The notes under the pieces are model-generated. The model worked only from the letters and a program-made list of their open reading frames with translations, had not been told where the DNA came from and did no database searches. Shown here piece by piece: positions 31,133 through 40,676 of a DNA stretch of 64,000 nt. Made by a program: the position numbers and the translations under genes. The stretch spans positions 40,732-104,731 of the forward strand of contig JADHXQ010000001.1 in NCBI GenBank assembly GCA_016782885.1. The letters are read 5' to 3'. Positions within the stretch are counted from its first letter, which is position 1; each line of letters begins with the position of its first letter. This DNA comes from Phycisphaerae bacterium. Its GTDB lineage: Bacteria > Planctomycetota > Phycisphaerae > SM23-33.

Positions 31133-31720
31133 TTAAGGTATCGACGGCGACGCCGGGAGCAGAAGAGCCGTCAACTTGACTTTTCCGCTGTACTCTCCGG
31201 TGGGCTTTTCAGGGTCATCCTGATTCCAGGTGACCGTGAGACGAACGTTCTGACTGAAGTGGTTGTTCTGGCTGCTCTCGAACGTAATCTGTTCGGTGGG
31301 CACGCCAGGAAAACCATCGATATCTTCGGTGGCGCCGCCGATGAGGAAGGCCGCAACCTGGCTGCCGCCCCCGAGAGGGTTGGCATTGTCCGGGTCAATC
31401 TCAATGCCCGCGGTCACATTCAGGGGTATCGGCTGAACTTCCGTACCCAGGGGATCGTCACCCTTGAACAACGGGCTGGCCGCCGCATAAAGCGTAACGA
31501 CCTGGAGGTTCGCGTCTACGCGGAAATCGATAGTAGCCGTGAAGTCACCGGTCTGAACCGTCCCGGCATTAACAATCGCGGTACTGGCTTGAACGCCGAC
31601 ATTGGGGTCAACTTTCACAAATACATGGGCGGAGGCAGATCCTTCGGTATCACCACGGACTACCACCACCATCCCGGTGAGCATCACGCCCACCACTAGA
31701 AGTAGAAATAACTTTTTCAT
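31133..31720 (-). CDS. Putative fibre/pilus subunit (CFA/I- or archaic-like)
   Basis: Signal peptide MKKLFLLLVVGVMLTGMVVVVRG; SASAHVFVKVDPNVGVQ...GEYSGKVKLTALLLP; adjacent to chaperone and usher-like genes. Confidence 0.6.
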   Translation of the reverse strand: MKKLFLLLVVGVMLTGMVVVVRGDTEGSASAHVFVKVDPNVGVQASTAIVNAGTVQTGDFTATIDFRVDANLQVVTLYAAASPLFKGDDPLGTEVQPIPLNVTAGIEIDPDNANPLGGGSQVAAFLIGGATEDIDGFPGVPTEQITFESSQNNHFSQNVRLTVTWNQDDPEKPTGEYSGKVKLTALLLPASPSIP

Positions 31721-31951
31721 AATGTGTTCCTTTCGGTTAAATTACCACACCGTCAGAGCGACCGTTCATTAACCGTCGTCCGCACCAAATTGCCCGTCAA
31801 TACGTAAAATCAAATCCATCTGCATTCGAACATCGTAAAAACCTTGATAATCTGCAAAATATCAACAATCTCCTTGATATGCTCCTTTCCCTTGCCGATA
31901 ATGAAAATGCCACGGGGCGGTGGACGCATAGCGCCCACCATCCCCAGGCCT

Positions 31952-32001
31952 GTGGACCAGCGAGACCCGGCAAGGTTATCCGCTGGTCCACTCTCTTTTA
32001 T
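31952..32001 (+). terminator. Strong intrinsic terminator, + strand, with no annotated + gene upstream
   Basis: GTGGACCAGCG (31952-31962) / CGCTGGTCCAC (31981-31991), then TCTCTTTTATTTTTTC. Confidence 0.8.
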
Positions 32002-32290
32002 TTTTTCATTCTCGCCGACACGCACGACCCGATCGTCTGGAACCCGCGCCAACGAGATTACGCCATCCAAACCACCACTTTATCCTTCTTCCGTTTGACC
32101 TGGCCGTCATCTCCGTTTTTGAAAGGAGCCTCCATGCGCCTTGCACAACAAGACACCGAGACGAAAATGCCCCCACTTACCAGCCACAATAAACGTCTCG
32201 GGCCTATAACATTTGAACTTGACCTGCAATAGTAGGCATCCATCTCGACGTGTGTCAACAAAAATGTCGCCTTTTTAATATTTATTTTTC

Positions 32291-32320
32291 ATTTGATTTT
32301 ATGCGACTCGCGTATATATA
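32291..32320 (+). promoter_or_regulatory. Sigma70-type promoter upstream of the PEP-CTERM gene
   Basis: TTGATT-N18-TATAAT. Confidence 0.6.
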
Positions 32321-32478
32321 ATCAGCGCGTGGAATTGGGCTCGTTTTAAGTTCCGCCGGCAGGAAAGTGACAGTTTCAGTGGCAGGGAAGCCCCAATGCT
32401 CAGCTCGAACGCTTACGTCCGTTAACGGATACCTCTCTGTTGATAAAAGGAGTTCATGGTAAGAGAAAGGAGATCGTC

Positions 32479-33528
32479 ATGAAAACTTCTAATAACCTTA
32501 CGCTTGCGCTCGTATGCCTGATCGCCCTTGTGCTCGCGGGCACAACCCCACCGGCCATGGCCGCACTTTGGACCATCGAACAAATCACAGATAACGAGGT
32601 CAATGACCGTTATCCACAGCCCAGTGGTTCCGACATAGTCTGGCAGAGACATGACGGCGCCGACTGGGAGATCATCCTTTATCACTCAGGCGCCGAACTA
32701 CCTCCCCTGACGAATAACGCCACCTCCGACGAGTACCCCACCATCTCCGGCGATAACGTTTTTTGGCAGCAATGGGATGGAAACGATAACGAACTCTTCC
32801 ACTACAAAATATCAACCACAGTCATCCAACCGTGGACCAATAACTCGCGACACGACCAGTATCCGCACGTTTCGGGCGACACACTGGTCTGGGAGGGTTT
32901 GGACGGACAATTGGACGGAAACGACTGGGAGATATTCAGCGACGATATCGCCAACGGACCGGGAGAAACGCGGGTCACCAACAATAGCGTTCTCGACAGT
33001 GATGCTCGCGTCAGCGGCGACCGCATCGTATGGGAGGGATGGGACGGCGGCGATCTGGACATATTCCTGTCCGACGGCGGCGTCATTTCGCAACTGACCA
33101 CAAACTCCGTGAACGATTCCAACCCGGACGTCAGCAGCGGAGCGGTAGTCTGGCAGCGAAGCGATGGCGATGCGGAAATCATGCTCTACGATGGAATTCT
33201 CACGTCTCCGATCACGGGTGATGATCGCTTCGACGTTAACGCGGTAGTCTCCGACACGTTGCTTGTCTGGCGACATCAGGACGCCACCACCGCCGCCGAC
33301 TACGAGATCATGATGCTCGCGGTCGGCAACGTCTATCAACTGACGGACAACGACTTCCCGGACGGCCAGGCGGACATCGACGGTGATACAATTGTCTGGG
33401 AGGGATGGGACGGTCACGATTGGGAAATCTTCACAACCACCATCCCGACGGCCATCCTACCCGAACCATGCACAATAACGCTGCTTGCACTGGGATCTTT
33501 GGCGGTACTCAAACGCCGGCCGACATAG
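32479..33528 (+). CDS. PEP-CTERM protein with beta-propeller (TolB-like) repeats
   Basis: Repeated 'YPxxSGDxxVWxxxDGxDWEIF' units; LPEPCTITLLALGSLAVLKRRPT C-terminal sorting signal. Confidence 0.85.
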   Translation: MKTSNNLTLALVCLIALVLAGTTPPAMAALWTIEQITDNEVNDRYPQPSGSDIVWQRHDGADWEIILYHSGAELPPLTNNATSDEYPTISGDNVFWQQWDGNDNELFHYKISTTVIQPWTNNSRHDQYPHVSGDTLVWEGLDGQLDGNDWEIFSDDIANGPGETRVTNNSVLDSDARVSGDRIVWEGWDGGDLDIFLSDGGVISQLTTNSVNDSNPDVSSGAVVWQRSDGDAEIMLYDGILTSPITGDDRFDVNAVVSDTLLVWRHQDATTAADYEIMMLAVGNVYQLTDNDFPDGQADIDGDTIVWEGWDGHDWEIFTTTIPTAILPEPCTITLLALGSLAVLKRRPT

Positions 33529-33558
33529 GAAGCTGACACTACAGACACTCTCAGGCAG

Positions 33559-34284
33559 CTACCGCTTCTTGACCGTCATGCTGATTCCGAAACTCTCCAT
33601 CATAATGAACGACGTGTCCAGATCGGGGTTCTTGGTAATAGCTTCAATGTAGCGAGGATCGGGCATTGGAGGGTGCATGTCGTGTCCCAGGATCAGTCCG
33701 CCGGGGCGGACCAGCGGCAGGAGCTGGGCGAGATAGTCGACGTAGCCCTTTTTCTCGGCGTCGAGAAACACCGCGTCGATCTGCCCTTTGTCTTTGTGCT
33801 GTTTGACCGTCTCGTGCGCGTCGCCTTTGATGATAGTGATCAGGTCGTCGACTCCGGCCTTCTTGAAGTTTGCGCGCGCTATCTTGATCTTTTCGGGATC
33901 GATCTCGTGCGTGAAGACCTTCCCGCCGACGGCGCGGGCTCCCATCGCCAGCCAGATCGTCGAATATCCGCTCGACGTACCGATCTCGACGATACGCTTG
34001 GCCCCCGTGGTCTCGACCAGTTGCCGCAACACGCGTCCTTCTCTGGTGGTGATGTTGAGATACCATTTACCCTTGGCCATCTCCGCCAGCGCCGCCAGGG
34101 CCTGCTTCTCTTTGTCGTCTTTGGGCACCGGCGGAGCGTCGACCTTGGGCTTGCCCCCGTAGTTGAAGCCCATGCGATCTGATCCGTCCCCGGGGCTCTT
34201 CCTCGCCTTGGCGAGTTCAGCGAATCCGCCTGCGACCAGCAAGGTCGCTGTGACCCACAACACGATCATTACATTTCGCAGCAT
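33559..34284 (-). CDS. Exported O-methyltransferase (class I SAM-dependent)
   Basis: KRIVEIGTSSGYSTIWLAMGARAVGGKVFTHEIDPEKIKIARANFKKAGV; IDAVFLDAEKKGYVDYL; signal-like N-terminus. Confidence 0.88.
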   Translation of the reverse strand: MLRNVMIVLWVTATLLVAGGFAELAKARKSPGDGSDRMGFNYGGKPKVDAPPVPKDDKEKQALAALAEMAKGKWYLNITTREGRVLRQLVETTGAKRIVEIGTSSGYSTIWLAMGARAVGGKVFTHEIDPEKIKIARANFKKAGVDDLITIIKGDAHETVKQHKDKGQIDAVFLDAEKKGYVDYLAQLLPLVRPGGLILGHDMHPPMPDPRYIEAITKNPDLDTSFIMMESFGISMTVKKR

Positions 34285-34488
34285 CCTGAATCTCCTTACG
34301 GTTAGTATCCTTGTCCGTGAGACCGAACGATCGGCGCGGCCCCTCAACGATGATTGTACCCAAACTGCCCCCTCGAGCAAGACCGAATCGAACGTATCGC
34401 ACCGGAACAGTACTGGATGTTTGAACCGGATCAGATTATGGTATTCTACGAAAGTCAGTTGAGTGTCCTTATTGAGCGGAGTGTCAGC

Positions 34489-35772
34489 ATGATTTCAGAA
34501 AAAGACAGAAACATCATTCGCCAACTGGCCGCCAAGTGGATGGAATTCGCGTCGCTGCCTGTGATGAACGAGCGGAAGCGGCTGTGGAAGGCGGTTCATG
34601 ACCTCCAGGCCGAGCGGCCCGTGATCCTCGTTGAGACCGCCTGGATCGAGGACTTCGTTTCAGCATCCGAAATCCTCTGCGAGGACCCGTTTCTGAGAAC
34701 CGTCGAGCAGAACATGCGAATCACCCTGCGACAAGCCGAGGAACTCGAAGACGATCTGGTCATAGAGCCCTATTACAGGATGGGGTGGAAGATGATCTTC
34801 TCCGACTACGGCGTCCCGGTGGAGATTCACTCCTCGATACAACAGCCGGAATCCATAGCATACCGTTTTAATTTCCCAATCGCGGCCCCCGAGGATATCG
34901 GTAAGCTTAAGAAAAGGGTTCTCGGCGTCGATCGGGAAAAGACCAGACGCCTGACCGAAACGCTGGAAGACGTGATGGGCGATATCCTGCCGATCGTGCC
35001 CGGAAACTACGATCCTTTCGCCTACGAATTTGATGTCGGGGAGTTTGGGGATCTGGGGTTCAACGGTACGTTTTTCTTCGGGTTGACCTGGCAGCTCTAC
35101 AGGTTCATCGGAAACGACAGCCTGTTCCATTGGGTATACGACGCCCCCGAGGCGATACACGATCTGATGTCTTACATGCTCGACGACCGGATCGCGTTGT
35201 TCGAGTTTTTCGAGAAAGAGGGTCTTCTCGCGTTGAACACGGACAACCAGATGGCCGGTCCCCGCAGCTACGGGTACGTCTCCGACCTGCCCGAGCCGGA
35301 CTCGACCGGCGAGGTGAAGCTGAAGAACCTGTGGGGATGGGCCGAATCGCAGGAAGCCGAAGGCATCTCGCCGGAAATGTATGGGGAATTTGTTCTACCG
35401 TACCTGGCGAAGTTGAGCGAGAAGTTCGGACTGATCTACTACGGGTGCTGCGAGGGGGTGGACAACAAGCTTGAAATGATCATGGACGCAATCCCGAATC
35501 TCAGGAGCGTCTCGGTTTCCGGGTGGTCTGACTTTGCAAAGTGCGCCGAGATGCTTGGGAAGAACTACGTTTATTCGCGCAAACCTGTTCCCGCCCACAT
35601 AAGCGGGCCGAATCCCCACTGGGATCTCATGGAAAAGGACATGAAGGACACCTGCGCCGTCGCCAGAGACTGCAATGTGGAAATCCTTTACAGGGATGTC
35701 TATACAATCAACGGGGACAGGAGGCGTCTCAGGAAGTGGGTTGACATGACAAAATCCATCTTCCAGATGTAA
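34489..35772 (+). CDS. Uroporphyrinogen decarboxylase (URO-D)-like protein, methyltransferase-type
   Basis: URO-D-like architecture (YYGCCEGVDNKLEMIMDAIPNLRSVSVSGWSD). Confidence 0.7.
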   Translation: MISEKDRNIIRQLAAKWMEFASLPVMNERKRLWKAVHDLQAERPVILVETAWIEDFVSASEILCEDPFLRTVEQNMRITLRQAEELEDDLVIEPYYRMGWKMIFSDYGVPVEIHSSIQQPESIAYRFNFPIAAPEDIGKLKKRVLGVDREKTRRLTETLEDVMGDILPIVPGNYDPFAYEFDVGEFGDLGFNGTFFFGLTWQLYRFIGNDSLFHWVYDAPEAIHDLMSYMLDDRIALFEFFEKEGLLALNTDNQMAGPRSYGYVSDLPEPDSTGEVKLKNLWGWAESQEAEGISPEMYGEFVLPYLAKLSEKFGLIYYGCCEGVDNKLEMIMDAIPNLRSVSVSGWSDFAKCAEMLGKNYVYSRKPVPAHISGPNPHWDLMEKDMKDTCAVARDCNVEILYRDVYTINGDRRRLRKWVDMTKSIFQM

Positions 35773-35812
35773 TCCGCCCTTACTTATTGCATCGAGCGGT
35801 ACAGCCCTTGTC

Positions 35813-36037
35813 AAGAAGGCGGGAATCCGGTACCTTGCGTTCATCTACTATTACACGAAGCTGAATGGCCGGTCGCCGGCCGAGCATGATATGGCGCGGT
35901 ACTTCGATGTCTCGCCGCCGAGCGTCCACCAGATGGTCGTAACGCTGGAAAAAGGTCGTCTGATCGAGCGCACCTCAGGACAGGCCCGGTCCATCAGACT
36001 ATTGCTGGGGCGACAAGAACTGCCGGATTTGGAATAA
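35813..36037 (+). pseudogene. LexA-DBD-like HTH protein fragment without start codon
   Basis: RYLAFIYYYTKLNGRSPAEHDMARYFDVSPPSVHQMVVTLEKGRLIERTSGQARSIRLLLGRQELPDLE*; no in-frame ATG/GTG/TTG in the upstream part. Confidence 0.6.
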
Positions 36038-36159
36038 GACCCTGCCTCGCGGTGTGCAGTGGTCTACCGCAGAAAGTTCACAAAGAAACCAGGCAACGAG
36101 AAGGATGCCCCATGATCTACTCCGCACATCGTCCTGACGGAGACCGAAGACGAGGTGAT

Positions 36160-36360
36160 TCACGCCTTGCGCAGCTCGTGCAAAACACTCAGCGCGTGCT
36201 CTTGGACACTCAGCAGGGTTTTGTCTATGATTCGCTCCATCTTGGCCGCGATGCGCTCGGCAATCTCGCTGGTATCCTGGTAGATTTCGCAGAAGATTTG
36301 CACAACGGCACCGGGATAACCCCCGCAAAGTCGAGCATAAACAGAGTAGCCAACTGCGAT
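36160..36360 (-). other. Possible coding remnant directly after the Fic stop codon, same frame
   Basis: IAVGYSVYARLCGGYPGAVVQIFCEIYQDTSEIAERIAAKMERIIDKTLLSVQEHALSVLHELRKA*. Confidence 0.35.
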
Positions 36361-37509
36361 CTATCCACCAATCCTGGCGGGTTCATCGAGAATGGTCATC
36401 AGTTTCTTGGCACAGTACACCCGACCGCGATGCGCGTCGCCAGTCTGCTCCAGTACACCCAGAGATCGCAGCTTCTCGATGGCGCGCTGGGCGGTTGTGT
36501 AGGCCACGTCCAGCCGCTCGGCCGCCCTGTTGATTGTCCAAAACGGGTTCTCGGCCAGCAGGTCCACCAGCATTGAGACGCTCTTGGAGGCACTGCCGGC
36601 GACTTGGGATCGCCAAGCTGTCAGCAGACCATTGATGCGTTCGGCCCGGCGCAGGGCGTCAGCAGACATCCGGGCCACGCCGTTGAGGAAGTACTCCAGC
36701 CAGTTGGCCCAGGCGGCATTGTGTGAAACGGCCGTGAGGCGGTCGTAGTAGTCCGACCGAGTCGCCTCGAAAAACGCACTGAGGTACAGCAGCGGCGTCG
36801 GCAGGATGCCCCGCTCGATCAGAAACAGCGTGATCAGCAATCGACCGACACGACCGTTACCGTCCAGAAACGGGTGGATTGCCTCAAACTGGTAGTGCAA
36901 CATTCCAACCTGGATCAGCGGGGGCAGGTTGCGGTCATGCAGAAAGTCCTCCCACTGGCCGAGGCAGTCGGTCAGACGGTCCGCCGGCGGTGGGACGAAA
37001 CTAGCGTTATTCACCGTGCAGCCGGGCGGACCGATCCAGTTCTGGCTGCGCCGAAACTCACCCGGCGCAGCCTGGTCACCGCGAACGCCCTGCATGAGTT
37101 TCTCGTGCAGTTCGCGGATCAATCGAAGCGACAGCGGCAGGGAATCCAATCGGGCCATGCCGTACTCGAGGGCAACGACGTAGTTGCCCACTTCCCGAAG
37201 GTCGTCCGGGCTGCGCTCGACGGCCGCACCGGCGTCGGACGCCAGCAATTCGCCAAGGGTCGCCTGCGTACCCTCGATCCGACTGGATAGCACAGCCTCC
37301 TGCGTCACGAAAGACCGCATCAGCAAGTGTGGGTTCGGTAGGCTTCGCCCCTCGCCTGCAAGCTGCCCCACAAGCCGGTCGGCCTCGGACAACGCTCGGA
37401 GCAAACGCGGAGTCATCTCGATCTCTGGCGGAAGAGGGTTCGGAACGAAGGCCTCGTATCCGCCGGGACACTTGACCAACTTGCCGGAACTGTGCAGTCT
37501 GCTCTGCAT
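36361..37509 (-). CDS. Fic family protein (class II-like, N-terminal inhibitory motif)
   Basis: HPFLDGNGRVGR catalytic motif; SSRIEGTQAT inhibitory-type motif; C-terminal winged helix. Confidence 0.92.
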   Translation of the reverse strand: MQSRLHSSGKLVKCPGGYEAFVPNPLPPEIEMTPRLLRALSEADRLVGQLAGEGRSLPNPHLLMRSFVTQEAVLSSRIEGTQATLGELLASDAGAAVERSPDDLREVGNYVVALEYGMARLDSLPLSLRLIRELHEKLMQGVRGDQAAPGEFRRSQNWIGPPGCTVNNASFVPPPADRLTDCLGQWEDFLHDRNLPPLIQVGMLHYQFEAIHPFLDGNGRVGRLLITLFLIERGILPTPLLYLSAFFEATRSDYYDRLTAVSHNAAWANWLEYFLNGVARMSADALRRAERINGLLTAWRSQVAGSASKSVSMLVDLLAENPFWTINRAAERLDVAYTTAQRAIEKLRSLGVLEQTGDAHRGRVYCAKKLMTILDEPARIGG

Positions 37510-38002
37510 GTCCAAAACATACACGCCGAAGCGAAAACAAGCAAGTCTCTTATTTTCACAATACCCACAAATCGAAAATAACAACCGGCCTTATTTGCGG
37601 AGATGAAAACAGACGCCAGCTTCCGGCCGCACGTAATCGCGGTGTACAGCGCCCAAGAGGCAACCAGAGAAAGACACATGGATCGAGAACCCGTCGAGGA
37701 CATCGTCGGATCGCTGAAAAGGGCGCACTCGGACGTTCCATCTCAGCCTTCTCGTCCAGTATTGATGGCGGACTCGCCATCCGCGGGTCGAGGCGATCGG
37801 CATGCGCCAGAAACCACATTCGCGGTCCAGCGGCTCAGATGCCTCCTGACCCAGCAGGGAACACTATACTGTAATCATCATCTTAATTACGCGGTTTGAA
37901 AAGTTTGGGGCGCCGACCAAGAGCTTGCGTTTTCCTTAACCGGTGCCCCGCAGTTTTCACAGTCAATTCACTCCATGGTCACCTCCTTTCTGAAAGCGTC
38001 CC

Positions 38003-38212
38003 TCACGCACGGGAGGAACGCTCGTATTCTTCGATGTCCTGGAGGCGAAATCGGCGTGTCCCACGCGGAACGGCCCCCAGGTAATAAGATTCGATTCCCA
38101 CACGATCGCAGATAGTCCTGGCGCCGGTCACTGACACCTGCCATCGCCTGGCCAGCGTTGCGAGTGAGACAAATTGCTCTTGTAGATTCTTGTTGTCTCT
38201 GTCATCTGTCAT
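38003..38212 (-). CDS. Small HTH (MerR/excisionase-like) DNA-binding protein
   Basis: FVSLATLARRWQVSVTGARTICDRVGIESYYLGAVPRGTRRFRLQDIEEYERS. Confidence 0.65.
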   Translation of the reverse strand: MTDDRDNKNLQEQFVSLATLARRWQVSVTGARTICDRVGIESYYLGAVPRGTRRFRLQDIEEYERSSRA

Positions 38213-38648
38213 TGTTTTCTTGCTCCAGTTTGTCTGCTAGCTGCTTGGCGACCTTTACAGCTTCCTGCACTTCGTCGAGGAGGTAGATATCGGCCGTGGC
38301 GATTCATGTGTGTCCGAGCAGGACTTTGGCTGCTTCTTTGCCGAGGATTGACCGAACTCCCGTGGCCTTGGTCCGTCGAAGATCGCACCGCTCCACCGGG
38401 AACGCTCTTGCATCAGGGCTCGCATCCTTGTAAACTCTACCATCGGTGATGCGATAAGGTACGCCGGTTTTGCTTTTCTCGATGTGTCCTTCAGATAACT
38501 GTAACAGAAACTGTAACAGAATGAGCGGTTTTTCGTGTCCAATAGGGGCACGTCGGGGCACATCGGGGCGGGACAACAGAAAGCACTGAACACCCTGCAA
38601 ATACAGGTGATACCAATAGCTAAACCACAAAGCACTGTGGTAAAGCAC
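38202..38648 (-). pseudogene. Tyrosine recombinase/integrase C-terminal remnant with in-frame TGA
   Basis: DLRRTKATGVRSILGKEAAKVLLGHT*IATADIYLLDEVQEAVKVAKQLADKLEQ: Arg box, LGH box and catalytic-Tyr context interrupted by TGA at 38304-38306. Confidence 0.8.
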
Positions 38649-38651
38649 CTT

Positions 38652-38735
38652 GCCGGAGTGGCGGAATTGGCAGACGCGCGGGATTCAAAATCCCGTTATG
38701 GCAACATAGTGTGGGTTCGAGTCCCACCTCCGGCA
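38652..38735 (+). tRNA. tRNA-Leu(CAA)
   Basis: GCCGGAG...CTCCGGC acceptor pairing, GGGATTCAAAATCCC anticodon arm, GTGGGTTCGAGTCCCAC T-arm, long variable arm. Confidence 0.95.
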
Positions 38736-38795
38736 GTACTCGACACGGGACGCCTAAGAGCGTCCCAACTGGAAGAAGAAGAACCAATCATCAGT

Positions 38796-39836
38796 TCAAC
38801 ATGAGAACCGATAGAGGGTAGTTTGGTTGTACTCCTGGCCTGGTTTCAAGATGACCGACGGAAATGCCGGAATGTTCGGGGAGTTGGGAAAATGCTCGGT
38901 CTCCAGGCATAACCCCGAATGCTTCTCCAGCTTTCCGCCATCGCGTGAGGCAATGGTTTCATCAAGGTAGTTCCCGCTGTAGAAGAGAAGTCCGGGCTGT
39001 GTCGTTAACACCTCCATGATCCGGCCGCTTACCGGGTCGGTAAGTGTCGCGGCCAGTCCGTATTCACCCATCTCCTTGTCGATAATCCAGTTGCAGTCAT
39101 ATCCCTTGGCCCAGTGGAGAAGATTGTAATCGGCGCCAATCCGCTGTCCTATCGCCGTAGCCCTGCGGAAATCCATCGGCGTTCCTTCCACGGAAAGGAT
39201 ATCGCCGTTGGGAATGGACTCGTCGTCAGCGAAGGTGATCCGGGAGGCCGGGATTTCCATCTTGTGGTTCAACACGTTGCCCGAACCGGCGAGGTTGAAA
39301 TAAGTGTGGTTCGTCAGGTTCACAGGAGTGTCCGCGTCGGTAACGGCGTGGTATTCAATCTTGACACCGGCGGCGTTTTCAATTGAGTACGTGACGGTGG
39401 TCTGGAGGTTGCCGGGATACCCCTCGTCGCCGTCAGGGCTGAAGTATTTCAGCACGAGACTCTCGCCGTCAACAACGGCGTCCCACAGCACCTTGTCGAA
39501 TCCCTTTACTCCGCCATGGAGATGGTTGTTCCCGTTGTTCGCCGCCAGCTTATACGTTTTTTCGTTAAGCGTGAACTCGGCTTTTCCTATCCGGTTGCAG
39601 CACCTTCCGGTAATGCATCCGAAATAGGGAGTCTCGTCGGTGTAAGAGTCAAATTCATCGTATCCAAGAGTCACTTCTCCGGGCGTTTTATCCTTGTCCG
39701 GCGCCAGTATACTCGTAATGATTCCGCCGTAATTGGTTATCTTGACCTGGAAGCCGTCACTGCCCGATAAGGTAAAAAGAGTCACCTCTCGGCCGTCATT
39801 GAACTCGCCCCATTTTGTCGCTTCTATCATGTCCAT
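38796..39836 (-). CDS. galM: Aldose 1-epimerase (mutarotase)
   Basis: ITNYGGIITSILAPDKD, GCITGRCCNRIGKAEFTL, NLTNHTYFNLAG. Confidence 0.92.
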   Translation of the reverse strand: MDMIEATKWGEFNDGREVTLFTLSGSDGFQVKITNYGGIITSILAPDKDKTPGEVTLGYDEFDSYTDETPYFGCITGRCCNRIGKAEFTLNEKTYKLAANNGNNHLHGGVKGFDKVLWDAVVDGESLVLKYFSPDGDEGYPGNLQTTVTYSIENAAGVKIEYHAVTDADTPVNLTNHTYFNLAGSGNVLNHKMEIPASRITFADDESIPNGDILSVEGTPMDFRRATAIGQRIGADYNLLHWAKGYDCNWIIDKEMGEYGLAATLTDPVSGRIMEVLTTQPGLLFYSGNYLDETIASRDGGKLEKHSGLCLETEHFPNSPNIPAFPSVILKPGQEYNQTTLYRFSC

Positions 39837-39855
39837 ATCAAAAACTCCTTCGGTG

Positions 39856-40632
39856 TTACGCGTGGTCTCTCAGACCGCCGTTAACGTTAATAATTGTCCC
39901 GGTCACCTGGCTGGACAGATCGGACAGCAGGTAATTGGAGGCCCCGATAAAATCGTCCCCCACCTGCAGGCGCCCCATGGGCACACACTCGCCCCCCCAC
40001 TTGTTCAGTTCGTCCAGGCTCATTCCCATGCTCTCCCTCAAGGCGATCTCGCCCGGAGTAGCCATCCATCCTATTTTGATCTGGTTGCACCTTATCTGGT
40101 TTTCCGCGTAGTTACGGGCTATATGTATGGTCAACGTCCGCAGCGCGCCCTTGGATACCGAGTAGGCGGCGCGGTCGATCTGCCCTCCGCTGGCGTGCGG
40201 GGAGCCAATATGAATAATAGAACCGCCGCCGCTTTCAAGCATGGCCTTGACCGTGAACTTCGAGCAGAAAAAGGCGCCCCTGACATTCAGGTCAGCGACA
40301 TTGTTATAGACATCTTCGTCCGTATCAAGGAGGGAAGCGGCCGGGAGGATTCCCGCGTAGTATATCATGCCGTCAATTCTTCCGAGATGGTCCAGAGCTT
40401 TCGTAATGAGATCTTCGGCGGCGGAGACCTCCGTAAGGTCTCCCACCACATAAATGGCCTCCTGTCCGGAAGCCTCGAGGATTTCGGCTACGGCGGCTTT
40501 GCCCGGTTCTTCATGCCAGCAGCCGACAACAATACGGGCTCCTTCTTTAGCGGCGGCAATGGCCATGTCTTTTCCCAGCCCGCTGTCGCCGCCTGCTATC
40601 ACAACGCCTTTACCTTTTAATGAATCGCCCAT
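39856..40632 (-). CDS. SDR family oxidoreductase
   Basis: GVVIAGGDSGLGKDMAIAAAKEGARIV; YSVSKGALRTLTIHIA. Confidence 0.9.
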   Translation of the reverse strand: MGDSLKGKGVVIAGGDSGLGKDMAIAAAKEGARIVVGCWHEEPGKAAVAEILEASGQEAIYVVGDLTEVSAAEDLITKALDHLGRIDGMIYYAGILPAASLLDTDEDVYNNVADLNVRGAFFCSKFTVKAMLESGGGSIIHIGSPHASGGQIDRAAYSVSKGALRTLTIHIARNYAENQIRCNQIKIGWMATPGEIALRESMGMSLDELNKWGGECVPMGRLQVGDDFIGASNYLLSDLSSQVTGTIINVNGGLRDHA

Positions 40633-40676
40633 TTCTACTTCCTTTCGGGTGGCGCGGATCGAACCGCGCCTTTCAG

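Noticed and set aside
31810-32070. Minus-strand ORF of 86 aa upstream of the fibre subunit gene.
   Set aside because: No signal peptide, no recognisable family, overlaps the orphan terminator/hairpin region.
37603-37899. 98-aa + strand ORF in the island remnant.
   Set aside because: Low-complexity composition, no recognisable domain; likely spurious.
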